Assembly: GCA_029204225.1 (NCBI GenBank)
Contig: CM055096.1
Location: 76,293,521-76,357,520, forward strand
DNA from: Diphasiastrum complanatum
Taxonomy: Eukaryota; Streptophyta; Lycopodiopsida; Lycopodiales; Lycopodiaceae
Length of the DNA stretch: 64,000 bases
Direction: 5' to 3'
Below the pieces are notes generated by a model. That model worked only from the letters and a program-made list of their open reading frames with translations, had not been told where the DNA came from and did no database searches. The position numbers and the translations under genes are program-made. Numbering within the stretch: position 1 is the first letter of the stretch; each line of letters opens with the position of its first letter. Of the stretch, positions 47,230 through 63,900 are shown one piece after another.

Positions 47230-49617
47230 ATGGCAACTCTAAGTGAGAGTGTCCTCAATGAGTCAAAGCAAATTGGACAGAGCCGACAACTATGCAGTTT
47301 GAAAATTCAAACTAAAGAACATTTTGATGGAAAATGAGCTATGGGAGATCGTGACAGGTGAAGAGACAAGGCCATTGATTGAAGAAGATCAACAGGCATT
47401 TGACAGGAGAACACAAAAAGCACAGAATGTCATCAACTTATCAGTTAGAGATGCAATTATTCCCTACATTTTAGATTCAAAAGGACCAAAAGAAGCATGG
47501 GATATGTTGAAGGCATTGTTTGAGACCACAAACACATCTCGAGTGCTATTCCTGAAGACGAAGCTGCACACATTGCGGATGGATGATGGTGCAAATGTTG
47601 CTGATCACCTACTGAAGATCAAAGAGATTCGTGACCAATTAGCAGCAGTTGGAGAGCGAGTACAGGATCGTGAGATCGTGCAGTTGACATTGAATAGTTT
47701 GAGTGAGTCACATCAGATGTTTGTGACAAATATAGCCACACGGGAAAATCTTCCAACCTATGAAGAGTTAGGTGGATTGCTTTTGCCAAGAAGAACAATG
47801 TCAAGAGAACTTGAGTCATCGCAACAGAGAATTTGATCAAGCTCTTGCAATCAGGGGATGTGGTGGTAGATTTGGTCGTGGAAGACACCAATCAAGAGGT
47901 GGAAACTCAAATTGTGGATCATTCCAGCAATTTCAAGAACAATCCAATGATGGCCCAAATCGAGGCAATTGGAATCAAGGCCGAGGTCAAGGACGCGGCT
48001 ATTCCAGACAAAATAAACCTGGAAATTGTAGGTATTGCAACAAACCTGGCCACTGGGAGCATGAATGCTTCAAGAAAGAGAAGGAGATGGAACAAATAAA
48101 AGACAAAGGGCACGTGAAAAATTATGCTAATCAACATCAATTTGATGATTATTATTATGAAAACAATTATACTGGTCAACATCAATACGATGATGATCAA
48201 TATGAAAATGATACAGGTGAGAGCTCAAAATTGTTCATTACAGCATTAATGACAAGTGATGAAACCAAGGATACCTGGTACATTGATAGTGGTGCATCCA
48301 AGCACATGACTTCAAGGAAAGAGTGGTTTTCAGAACTCAAGGAAAATCACAATGGTGATGAAGTTGGACAAGCCGATGGCAAATTGCTATCTGTTAAAGG
48401 AGTTGGAGTGGTACCAGTGAAGTTAGCCAACAGGAAGATAAAGCGGATAAGCAATGTGCAATATGTACCTGGCTTAGCTAACAATCTACTATCTGTTGGG
48501 ACGATGGCTGATCAACAACTCAAGGTTGAGTTTGACAGCGACAAATGTCTTGTCAAAGACATCAAGAATCACTACAAAGTGATTGCTACAGGAGCTAGAG
48601 TCAACGAGAATCGACTCTACAAATTGAATGCGAGATCTTTTGCTCAAGCTATGGTAAGCACGGTTCATAGTCGAAGTGATATTTGGCATCAACTATTCGG
48701 TCATATTAGTGCTCAAAGTTTACAGATTTTCAAAAGAGGTAATCTAGTTATAGGATTGCATGATATTTCTTTTGAAGGAAAAATTTGTGAAGGTTGCATT
48801 TTGGGAAAACAACACAGAGAGACGTTTCCCAAAAGTGGAGCAAGGAGAGCCAGTGGCATCCTAGATCTTGTCCAAAATGATCTATGTGGACCTATGTAGA
48901 CTAGATCTCTTAGTGGCTACTATTATTTTATTACCTTCATTGATGATTATAGCAGATGCATGTGGATTTATTTCATAAGCAAGAAATCAGATGCTTTTGC
49001 TACGTTCAAGGAATTCAAGGCATTAGTTGAAAAGCAAACAGGATGTTTCATCAAAACTTTGAGATCTAATAGAGGTGATGAGTATTTTTTGACAGAATTT
49101 ATTGATTTCTACAAAGATCAAGGGATCAAGAGGCAGACTACAACACCTTATTCACCACAACAAAATGGAGTTGCAGAACGAAAGAGCAGATCTATTGTTG
49201 AGATGGCCAGGGCGATGCTCAAAAGCAAGGGTCTGCCAAACACCTTTTGGGCAGAAGCTTGTAGCACAGCTACGCACATCCTGAATCGGTGTCCTACAAA
49301 ATCCGTGGAAGGTAAGACACCTCATGAACCTAATATTTCTCATTTGAGAGTATTTGGTTGTGATGCTTATGCTCATATTCCTAATGAGAAACGAAGGAAA
49401 TTGGATGCAAAAGCTACCAAGTGTATTTTCCTTGGATATGATGAGAAGGCCAAGGCATACAGGATGTATGACACAAATGCACAGAAGCTTGTAATTTCTA
49501 GAGATGCTACGTTTGACAAGATGGGCCAAGGTGAACAATATGAAGTAATCACTGAACTTTTGATGAGAGAGCGAAAGTACAGGTCAAGAAGGAAGTGGAT
49601 TTTGATATAGAAAATCC
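47230..49617 (+). pseudogene. Copia H gag, protease and integrase
   Basis: gag begins MATLSESVLNESKQIGQ, shifts frame near 47325, and continues with ELWEIVTGEETRP and the UBN2 region (AWDMLKALFETTNTSRV). After another shift near 47790 come a Gly/Arg/Gln-rich segment, the zinc knuckle CRYCNKPGHWEHEC and the protease motif YIDSGASKHM. Then the HHCC domain (IWHQLFGHISAQSL, CEGCILGKQHRETF), a stop at 48897, and the integrase core (FITFIDDYSRCMWIYF, LRSNRGDEYFL, NGVAERKSRSIVE). Asn replaces the catalytic Asp in LRSNRGDE, so the integrase would be inactive even if restored in frame. It ends LRVFGCDAYAHIP and DATFDKMGQ. Confidence 0.93.
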
Positions 49618-51281
49618 ATTGGACAAAGGCAAGCCTGATGCTGAAATTCCCAAGAGAGTACCTAAATGGTACTTATCAGTCACAGATGGTGCAAAGAAGG
49701 GAGATACTCCCGAATCTAGTGAGCAGGGAGAGCTTAGAAGATCAAGTAGAAATTGAAAACCTCCTGCAAGATTAGAGATGAATCTAGCCCTAATGGGATC
49801 CATCTTAACTGCTCAAGAACCTAAAACTTTCAACGAAGCAAAGGAACACAAGGAGTGGCGTGCAACTATGGAAACAAAAATGGAGGTTATATTGAAGAAC
49901 AAAACGTGGGACTTGGTTGAGCTACCTGATGGTAAGACGCCTATCACATGGCAGCAGGAAGGTATAGACTTTGAGGAGACCTTCGCACATGTAGCCAAAA
50001 TGGTAACTATTCGTTCTATCATTGCAATTTCTGCTTTCTATGGTTGGAAAATCCAGCAAATGGACGTCAAATCTGCTTTTCTTAATGGAGTACTGGATGA
50101 AGAGGTATATTTAGAGCAACCTCAAGGGTTTGTTGAGCCAGGAAGAGATCATTTGGTTTGTAAACTCAACAAAACCATATATGGATTGAAGCAAGCACCA
50201 TGAGCATGGTACTCTTGTATTGATGAGCATGCGAAGGGGAATGGTAAAGAGTGATGCTGATCCTAATCTTTACATTCTAAGGCAAGATTCAGATATAGTG
50301 TTCATTATGTTGTACGTGGATGATTTGATTATTATAGGAAGTAATGAGAGGTTAATTAATGAAATCAGATCAAATCTTTCCAATGCCTTTGACATGAGTG
50401 ATCTAGAATTGATGCACTATTGTCTTGGCATTGAAGTATGGCAAAAAGAAGACATGGTCTTTCCTACACAAAGCAAATATGCATGAGATTTGCTTTATAA
50501 GCTCAATATGCAGGATTGTAAGCCCTTGAGTACACCTATGGACGTCAACATGAAGCTTACTGCATATGATGAATCTGAGAAAGTGGATGTTTATTTGTAT
50601 AGACAGCTGGTGGATAGTTTGATTTATTTGACACACACACGAACTGATATTTCTTATGTTGTTGGCGTTGTTAGTCAATTTATGCAAGATCCTAGTCAAG
50701 CACACTGGAAGTCTGCTAAACGTATTCTCAGATACATTCGAGGGACATTGAATTTTGGTTTGAAGTATGATCAGCCTGAAGCACCAATGTTGGTAGGTTA
50801 TACAGATGCCGATTGGGTAGGTAATATTGATGACAAAAGATCTACCAGTGGTCCTACATTCAGTTATGATATAGCTGCAATTTCATGGAACAACAAAAGG
50901 CAACCTACAGTAGCTTTATCATCAATGAGAGCTGAATATCGAGCACTCAGCAATGCTACACAAGAAGCAGTATGGTTACGAAGATTGCTTGTGGATTTAG
51001 GTCAGCCACAGGTGGATGCTACTACTATATCTTGCGACAATCAAAACAGCATTCACCTTGTCAAAAATCCAGTTTTACATGCTCGAACCAAGCACATCAA
51101 AATACACTATCATTTTATTCGAGAGAAAATTCTTGATGGAGCCATTGATCTTGTTTTTTGTAAATCTGAAGATCAAATGGCAGATATTTTTACTAAGTCA
51201 TTAGGTAGATATAAATTTGAGAGGTTTCGTACTCTATTAGGAATAGAAGAATGTAATTTTATCATTGAGGGAGAGTGTTAG
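49618..51281 (+). pseudogene. Copia H reverse transcriptase and RNase H
   Basis: The linker and RT start with KEWRATMETKMEVILKNKTW. About 40 residues normally between ELPDGKTPI and QQEGIDFEETF (the CKWVFK...KARLVAKG segment) are missing. RT continues QQMDVKSAFLNGVL and YGLKQAP, then a stop (TGA, ~50201). The catalytic box IMLYVDDLIII is intact at ~50305. A further stop near 50485 precedes RNase H: GYTDADWVGNIDDKRSTS, ALSSMRAEYRALSN, HARTKHIKIHYHFIREK, MADIFTKSL. RAEY replaces the usual EAEY, altering the catalytic Glu region. It ends one codon inside the 3' LTR. Confidence 0.93.
51264..51275 (+). promoter_or_regulatory. Copia H polypurine tract
   Basis: ATTGAGGGAGAG directly before the 3' LTR's TG. 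Confidence 0.85.
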
Positions 51282-51540
51282 AAATCAATGATAAACTTCA
51301 TTGTTACTGTTTACGATGTATATTAATGTTGACAACTGTTACCAGCTGTAATTAGTCGTAGGCTAGTCTATTAGTCTATTCGTAGGTTTTCTCTCTCTGT
51401 CAGGGTTCAGGGTTTATATGTACATTTTATATTCAGTATGAAGTGAGTGTGATAGAGTGATATTGTGTGTTCTTCTTCCGCCTCCCTACTTGGTGATTGC
51501 TTATGGTGAATGCTTGATGTTGCATATCTGATTCTTGACA
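51276..51540 (+). mobile_element. Copia H 3' LTR
   Basis: 265 bp, same ends as the 5' LTR, followed by the target duplication GCTTC (51541-51545). The whole element is 46080-51540, 5,461 bp. Confidence 0.95.
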
Positions 51541-52010
51541 GCTTCTTTAGTGTCACTCAAAAAATACCATTTCATATTGTACCCAACATGGACAAACATA
51601 ATGTATCATCCAAATACAATAGAATGTATTCTAACCCAAAAGAAACAAATATTCCAACAAAAATTGAATATCATACTGTCCTAGATATCCAATATCTATT
51701 CCAGAATCGGTACAAAGAACTTTAATTCTTTTAACAAGTTAGAACTCTCTTGGTCATTACTATCATTATAGAGAAATACTCTATAACTGAAAAGAATCCA
51801 AATTACTAGATTCATGTATGGAACACCTTCTATCTGCATTACTTTGCAAGATCCAAATCCAATTGCAAAACAGAGATGGTTCCATAGATGGATTATCAGT
51901 CTTGCCACTACTTTTCCCTTAGAATCCTCGAATTCTCAAAATTCTAATTCACACTGGGAAAAAGAAATCCAAATTCTCAAAGGCAGTCTTCTTAAATAAT
52001 TCCCAATTTT
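51541..52010 (+). other. Right half of the sequence split by copia H
   Basis: Continues the sequence left of 46080. Short open frames (for example MYGTPSICITLQDPNPIAKQ at 51814) have no recognised domain. Confidence 0.3.
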
Positions 52011-57075
<5,065 letters not shown>

Positions 57076-57500
57076 ACTACTTGGGTCCCTTTACATGTTG
57101 GGCCCAACTGAGAGCTATAGTGCACCTTCTATGGGTGTTTGAAATTATACTTCCCGTAGATTTAAGATTTTTGCTAACTCGGCCATGATTTTATTCTCGT
57201 CACCGTAAAGTATGGTTGTGAGGCGTTGGGCTTTGTTTTTGCTTGTTGGTTGGCCAGCTACTTGTCGACTTCTTTGGTATTGGCACTTCTAGTAGGTTTA
57301 GATTCTAGAGCTCTCTTGTCAGTAATTTGTCGACGCTCTCTACTGTAGTTTGGTGGCCTGATCCCGCTTCCTGATATCCTTCATATGATTATTATAATTG
57401 GAATATGTTAGAAGATTCTTCATGAAAATTTTCTTACATTCCCCCAATGAGAATTTGGTGACACTCTGTTGGAGGGTTTGCAGAACGCAGGACTATCGCA
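57076..57500. other. Unassigned stretch with LTR-G tip
   Basis: No gene. TGTTGGAGGGTTTGCAGA at 57467 matches the first 15 bases of LTR-G, then switches within ~20 bp to a copia primer site. Confidence 0.5.
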
Positions 57501-57767
57501 GCTCTGATACCATGTCAATAATTAGATATGCAACATTAAGCATTCACCATAAGCAATCACCACAAGAAGACGGAAGAATAACACGCACTATCACTCTATC
57601 ACACTATAGCATACTGAATGTAAAATGTACAAATGAACCCTGAACCCTGATAGCGAGAGAAAAAACTTCGAGTAGATGGACCATCATCTTTTGATGGCTT
57701 GTTGCTTGCATCCATGGGTGTGCTGATTGGTTTGCAATAACAATGAAGTCTATCATTGATTTATAAT
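57501..57767 (-). mobile_element. Copia H-type LTR with primer site, minus strand
   Basis: 57501-57512 is the complement of TGGTATCAGAGC. 57513 onward matches the copia H LTR reversed (GCATTCACCATAAGCAATCACC, CACTCTATCACAC), and its far end (AATGAAGTCTATCATTGATTT) is at 57735-57763. The middle is altered and the terminal TGTTAG is degraded. Copia I coding sequence adjoins on the right, so this may be copia I's 3' LTR. Confidence 0.75.
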
Positions 57768-59215
57768 AGCTATTATCACATAGCTTGAGCTTTTGTTCTT
57801 GAGATACACATTTGAGTTTGTAGAGTATGAAGTAAAATTGTGCTGCAACAACCAGTGATTAATTCGTTCATACCAGGCCCTAGGAGCTTGCTTGAGGCCG
57901 TAAAGTCTGCAATTTGCACACCAAATGCTCTTGGCCTTGAAGGATGTAGCCTTCTGGTTGTTAAATGTAAATGCCTTATTGTATGTATCCATGAAGGAAT
58001 ATCATCTGGACGTCCATTTGATGAATGTCCAGATCCTCTACAACAACTATGGCCAACAAGGTGCGAATAGATTGATGTTTAACCATTGGACTGAAGGTGT
58101 CAGGTTCCATAGACTTGTTCATAACTTTTAACCACTAAATGAGCTTTCCATTTGGATATTGATCCATATGGCTTGAGCTTTCGTTTGAAGATCCACTTAG
58201 TGTCAATAGGTTTTAGACCTGCAAGAGGATTAACAAGATTTCAAGTCTGGTTCTTCATTAGTGAATGGTACTCAACATCCATAGCAACTTTCCATTTCTC
58301 TACATCTGATAGTGATAGAGCTTCCGCAATAGAGGCATGTTCATCCTGACTTATAAATGCCTGAGGGATGAAGCGATTAGGTTCTTATCATTGCCGTGCA
58401 GACCTTCAAACAACAGGTTCTTGAGTAGACATCTCTCCTGGATGAATGACTTGGATATCTTTAACTTGTGGTTGAACATTTGTAGGTCTGGGCCTATCAA
58501 TGGTAAATAGAGTTGTTGGAACAAACTCTTGCATTTCTTGTTTCTACTTGAAATCATGAAACTTGTCTTCAAGGAAGACAACGTCGCGGCTGACCTGTAT
58601 CAACATCATACGGTATGCCTTATGTGATGTTGAGTAGCCAATGAAAATGTAGTTACAACTTACTAGGTCAAGTTTCTTTCTTAGATCAGACGGTATTTGT
58701 GCATAGCAGAGACATCCAAACACACGTAGATGTTTCAGACTTGGTTTGTAGCCGTAGTAGGCTTCAAATAACGTTCTGGGAGTCAACTGCCTTCATGCTG
58801 GAAGAATACTACTGCAAATAACATGTCGTAGAAATTGATTCAGCCCAAAAGTTATTGGGTAACTAAACATTGACTATCATGGATCATGATGTTTCCAACA
58901 ATGTTTGATTCTTTCTTTCAGCCACTCCGTTATGTTGTTGAGTATAGCTTGCTGTGAACTGATGGTGCATCCCGCATAATGATAGATAGTCTGCCATTTC
59001 ATCAGACATGTACTCTCCCCCTGAATCAGACCACATATTCTTGATCTTCTGACCAGTTTGAGTCTTGGTAAACTATTTGTATTTCTTAAAACAGTTAAAG
59101 GCCTCAAACTTGTTCTTAATGAACATAACTCTGGTAAAACATGAGTAGTCATCAATAAATGTGATGAAATATAGAGTCTGTCCCAAAGAGGAAATGCTCG
59201 TAGGACCACATAAAT
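57768..59215 (-). pseudogene. Copia I integrase and RT, degraded
   Basis: Reading right to left: integrase core (FITFIDDYSCFTRVMF, SDSGGEYMSDE, HNGVAERKNQTLLE, ~58870-59215), integrase C-terminus (GYKPSLKHLRVFGC, FIGYSTSHKAYR, VSRDVVFLEDKF, 58544-58786), then RT start (WKVAMDVEYHSLMKNQT, IDTKWIFKRK) and LYGLKQAPRAWYERINHW (57753-57992). Stops and frame changes are frequent. The YVDD box and RNase H are missing. Confidence 0.85.
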
Positions 59216-59235
59216 TGTTAGGACTTAATTCAAGA

Positions 59236-60046
59236 ATGGACTTTTATGAAAAAACCAACAAGTACACATGTGTGAAGAAATCACAAATGTGTTAATGACC
59301 TCCCCTAAGCTTTGTGATAGCACATGAACCACATTTAGAGTGAAATCCACAATCTAATACTAGAATTCAAGGCTAGATCACAATCTCTAATGCAAATAAT
59401 CAAAAGTAATTACATTTCGCACGTGTGAAAAAGTACAATTTTTTTTTATTACATGAGAAAAAGTCCCTCCTCGAGTTAGAGAGAGAATCACATTACAAGC
59501 TTACAAGTACATATTTCAAATTGACATGAATTTGCTATAATATTTTATTCATCATAAAAAATAGCGAGGATTCTCACTTACATATATAGGAAATGATTGT
59601 AGCTCGTGGTAGTACTAGCACTCAACTACTTTTGTCCACATCTAAAAGTGTAATCTACCAAATAGTGACACATATCACTTTGCATGCATGTTTGTCCAAC
59701 TACTTCTACTTTCTACATGTGACAATTTCTACACTACTAATGTACAAATTCACTTGCATGTGTACATAACAACTCTTGAATGCCTTGCATGTCACTTTAG
59801 ACAATTAGGACTTTATGCATTTATGGTACCTTGAGTTTCTACTAGCCCAAGTTTGGCCATTCCATTATCCAAATCTACATGCATGTCACATATGACAACT
59901 AGACCGACAACTAGACCATATTGCATGAGATGTAACTCGAGTTCCTACAAGGCTAATATTTACATTTACAAGTTGTAACACTACATGCAAGATGAAATCT
60001 TCATCAACCCCAATTGTCAAGTTGGATGGCTTTTTTATTCTCAACA
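59236..60046 (-). mobile_element. Copia J 3' LTR
   Basis: Starts (minus sense) TGTTGAGAATAAAAAAGCC at 60046, directly after the polypurine tract TTTTTAGGAGGAG (60047-60059). The left end, around TGGACTTTTATG at 59236, is approximate. It is similar in start and layout to the copia D LTR and to the old block at 2383. Confidence 0.78.
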
Positions 60047-60327
60047 CTCCTCCTAAAAAGCTATCAAATTGACTTCAACATTTGATCTTGAAATACTCCA
60101 AGGTTGGTCCAATGTTGATGAAGGAACTTTTTGTGTGGATTTTTTGTTTTTCATTTGTATTGAAGATCATCCAAATAATCCATCATAGAAGCATCCTCAC
60201 CATAACCATGATAAGATCTCTTTGCTGGACATCTCTTGTCGATTCCAACAAATTCCACTATTTCAATATGCCTTCTCCATGTTTGATGTTGATCTCGAAT
60301 TTGAAAAGTCCATTTGGATGAAGATAG

Positions 60328-60800
60328 CTACACAAAAAAAGTCGAAAACCGAGGCTTCCTTGCCTCACAATGATCACCAAGACCGTAGGGATCAAGATAA
60401 TAACATGAGCAAAAGTATTGATTAACAAGATTAAGCATACTAGCTTTACTAGTCCATATATCATGAACTTTATCCATAAAGGATCTAATCTTGAAATCAA
60501 AATCTATCTTGATCTCATTGAGGCTTAATACTTTCTTAAGGGTATAAGTGTCATCTTTGGATACTTCACTTAGCCTCAAAATAAGTTTACAATATGCCTC
60601 ATCACATGAAAGATCATGTTTCTCAATATGTTTGAGCTTGTTCTTTTTCTTGCTCTTACAATATTCACGAGCAAACTTTTGATGGTACAATATCTTGCTT
60701 TCAATATGATTTGGATACATAATTAAGTCATCAATGACAAGAATTATTTCCAAACAAAAGGCTTCATTCGAAACTAGAATAGCCTTACTTAGACTTTGAG
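60328..60800 (-). CDS. Unrecognised ORF in place of copia J RT
   Basis: About 155 open codons. They include VSNEAFCLEIILVIDDLIMY, CKSKKKNKLKHIEKH and IDFDFKIRSFMDKVHDIW. I see no RT or RNase H motif. The frame opens directly after TTTTTTTTAATCTCAAAG, which reads as a good splice acceptor, so it may be a captured host exon. It lies between copia J integrase and the LTR, where RT/RNase H is expected. It could instead be RT decayed beyond recognition, although the frame is clean. Confidence 0.4.
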
Positions 60801-61632
60801 ATTAAAAAAAATCCCAATTAAGCAAGATAATACATCAAATAAAGAAAGAGAAACATAAGTGAGTATTTTAGAGTGAATACCACTTGAACTTTTCCTTTCT
60901 TTTCCATGAAAAAAGAACCACAAGGACTCGGCCTTGTATAATGAAGATCTCCTTGAATATACATGTTGAGGATACTCCTCCTCAAATCTTGACCCCATCA
61001 TAAGTTGAATATTTTCAATAGAATCGACTTGTGATGCTTCTTGAGATACAATGATCTTGGCCCTCTTCAAGGTTGTATGTAGATCTTCATGCATAATTAA
61101 ATCTCTAATCTTAAATACATTTGAGATAGGGAATATAAAGGCTTTATAGCCCTCCTTGGTGGATAAGCATCCAACCATGATCCATAAACTTGGATCTCCT
61201 TCCTTGCTTCCAAGAGAGCACATGCAAAGCAATAACTTTCAAGTACACTAAGGTAAACAACCGTAGGCTTATAGTTGAACAAGACTCCATATGGTGTATT
61301 TCAATAGCTCCATAACTCCACAAAGCTTTGCATAATGAAAAATAATCATGCACCATAAAACTTGAAGAAACACTAATGAAATTATCAATAAGAGTATAAA
61401 AGAAAGTGGTATCTCACTTGTTTATTGATGAAGAAAGGTGAACATCCAAGTGTTCCAACTCCAACAGATGTAAAGTCTTGGTAGAAGACATCATATATGG
61501 CTCCTTATGTGAATTTGCTATAAAACAAGCCTCTCTTGGCTTGATTTCCTTGACCATAGAAGACATAGATTTGAATTTGGTATCATCCAATCTCCTATGC
61601 CATACTTCCTCCTTGGAAATACTAGTCATCAA
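60801..61632 (-). pseudogene. Copia J integrase remnants
   Basis: 61414-61632 carries the HHCC start (VWHRRLDDTKFKSMSSM, then REACFIANSHKEPY) and LELEHLDVHLSSS with the first catalytic Asp. Most of the core is deleted. 60789-61282 resumes with the integrase C-terminus, where GCLSTKEGYKAFIFPISNV corresponds to GYSSNKKAYRIYMLS in copia E. The His of LGHP is replaced (LDDTK). Confidence 0.78.
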
Positions 61633-61639
61633 AGCAATA

Positions 61640-62570
61640 TCACAAGAACTTGCATTTTCATGTAGATCTAACTTGAAAATGCCACCATATTTTGATCCAT
61701 ATGCAAGGATCTCATCACCTTACTTAATTATACAATTATTGATGTTGAATTTCACATCAAAACCATCATCAAGCAACTTTCCAACTTATCACATTCTTTG
61801 TGAGTTTAGGAACAAAAAGTACATTGGAAAGTGGTAAACTCATAGAAGATGCAAGATTCAAGGAAATGCTTCCAACTTCTTCAATAGAGCATGCATGACC
61901 AATAGTTGTGTATATTGATTTCTTAAGTTCTAGAAAGATTCAATAGAAATAGAAGAACCCTTGGAATAACCCATGTGTGATGTAAGACCACTATCAATAT
62001 ACCAAGATACATCATTGAAGGATGTAGAGGAGAATCTTGACACCATGAGGGATCCTTCTCCTTCACTTGCAATGAGTCTTCTTTGGTAATGTTGGCTTGA
62101 TTTTTTTTATTCTTCTTGTACTTGGAGGTAGAAGGATGAGATAAATCATCATCCTCTCCATCATAGTCTTTGTTATTTGCTTTGTCCTTGTCCTTCTTGA
62201 AGTGTTGTTGATGTCCTTTTTCCCTTCTTCTTGACTTGTCCTTTGTGAAGAGTGCTTTGTCATCTTCACCATCCTTCATTGAGAGTTTGTTGATCCCTAG
62301 CATCTTGTTCTCTTGCCTGCTTTCTTCAACAATTAGAACTCCTTGAAGAGTTTACAATATTGGTAGCTCCTCTATAGCATATGTTTGAACAATGTTTCCA
62401 AATTCATCTCTTAATCTATTAAGGATTACTTGAACAAGCTCATTGTTCTTTAGAGTATCTCCAATGCATGCAAATTCTTTGTGAAGATCTTTAACTCTCA
62501 TGATATAGTTTGAAGCACTCTCATCAACTCTCTGATAGCTTAGAAATATTTGATTTAGATCTCGAGACAA
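61640..62570 (-). pseudogene. Copia J gag and protease remnants
   Basis: 62352-62570 encodes the gag UBN2 part (FLSYQRVDESASNYIMRVKD, VILNRLRDEFGNIVQTYA). 61923-62303 carries the basic linker (KALFTKDKSRRREKGHQQ) and degraded protease (a YIDSG-like WYIDSGLTSHMG-type region in another frame near 61970-62010). The zinc knuckle is lost between the KKNKK run and NQANIT. gag is cut at 62570 by LTR-G sequence, so the element's 5' LTR is missing. Confidence 0.8.
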
Positions 62571-62745
62571 CCCTAACCCTAGTTAATAAGTGTGAGATAT
62601 CTGGACCCTGCGTGTGTAAGTCCACCCGATGATCACATAGTTATTTGACAATTAGAAAGTCAATAAAAGGACTTTAGGCCTTTTTGCGGGACTTTTAATG
62701 TCGTAGGCCTAAATGTCAAGTTACTGAATAAAATAGGGGCACGAT
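62571..62745 (+). mobile_element. LTR-G fragment, direct
   Basis: GACAACCCTAACCCTAGTTAATAAGTG matches LTR-G from 43674 on, through GGACTTTAGGCCTTTTTGCG, and ends near TGAATAAAATAGGGG. Confidence 0.85.
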
Positions 62746-63724
62746 TCTCTAAAGTGATTTTTTTGGTGCCCCAGTTACGAATTACTTGCTCGTAACCATG
62801 GACGGCCTTTTTGGTATTTTTTGATGGTTTTTCCGATGTTTTTGCAAATCTGTTGGAAAATAATCTTTGTCCTTCAATTTGAAAGATTTGTGAATGAAAT
62901 TGAAGCTTTATGCAACTCGGTGAAGGTTTCCTGTAAGAGAGTAAAAAGTTATTAGATCTAATGATGATTTTGTCTCCTTTTTGCTTAAATCTAACCGAAA
63001 TGATCTTTTTTTTGTTGTTTTCTCTAATTTCTCAAATCCAAATGAATCTTAAGAATGGTGATCTTAGTAGCTTCCCCTGTTCAACAATTACATTAGATTT
63101 AAAACAAGAAGATCCACTCAAATCAAGCAAAATCACTCTCAATCTAACCCTACAATGCAATTTTAGCCCTACTTATGCCAAAACAAGATACCTATTGCAA
63201 GATAACATCCATCCAAACATGCTGCAAACTGATAAATTGGCGTAGCTTCCAGGAAATGGCACCAAAATTGTAGTGGGGCTATTTCCTACCCTAGCCTCAA
63301 CCCAAGGTCCAAGCACACAAGCATCAAGGAGACAAGGTTGCGATAGCATAGATCAAAATCCAACATGCATTGATGGTCCACAATTAATAGTAAGATCCAC
63401 TATCAATCAACACTAAGCATTTACCCTACATCCATTAACACTACAATCCACAAAAATAGAAGCTTACTCTTTTCTCTCTCCTTTTCTCTCTCACAAAAAG
63501 CATAAGAATTAGCAAATCCAACAATAATCAAATCCAATAGTTAGCAACCGCAAAGAAAGTATGAGAGATGGAGGAAAAGGGATAGAGAACAAGGACATTC
63601 CACATCCATTCCATAAGAGAGTCAACCTGCTTGTATCAGAAATGAAAATGAAACATGCTTTACAAACTCGAATTTGCACCTATTTATAGTAGCCAATTCT
63701 AACCTAAGTTCCAAAAAATGGAGG
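62746..63724. other. Spacer between inverted LTR-G fragments
   Basis: No gene recognised. The 94-codon frame at 62961 has no domain. The spacer is AT-rich, with scattered short TC runs near 63470. Confidence 0.5.
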
Positions 63725-63897
63725 GAACTCAATTAAAAAATTGGAGGGAATCAATTTGAATTTGAATTTTAAACCAGATTTTGTGGGAACCCCAACTTTA
63801 TTCACTAACTTGACATCTAGGCCCTGCAACATTAAAAGTCCCGCAAAAAGGCCTAAAGTCCTTTTATTAACTTCCTAACTAATCAAATAACTATGTA
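63725..63897 (-). mobile_element. LTR-G fragment, inverted
   Basis: CGCAAAAAGGCCTAAAGTCC and neighbours are the complement of 43740-43900 and 62630-62740. With the previous fragment it forms an inverted pair about 1.3 kb across. Confidence 0.85.
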
Positions 63898-63900
63898 AGA

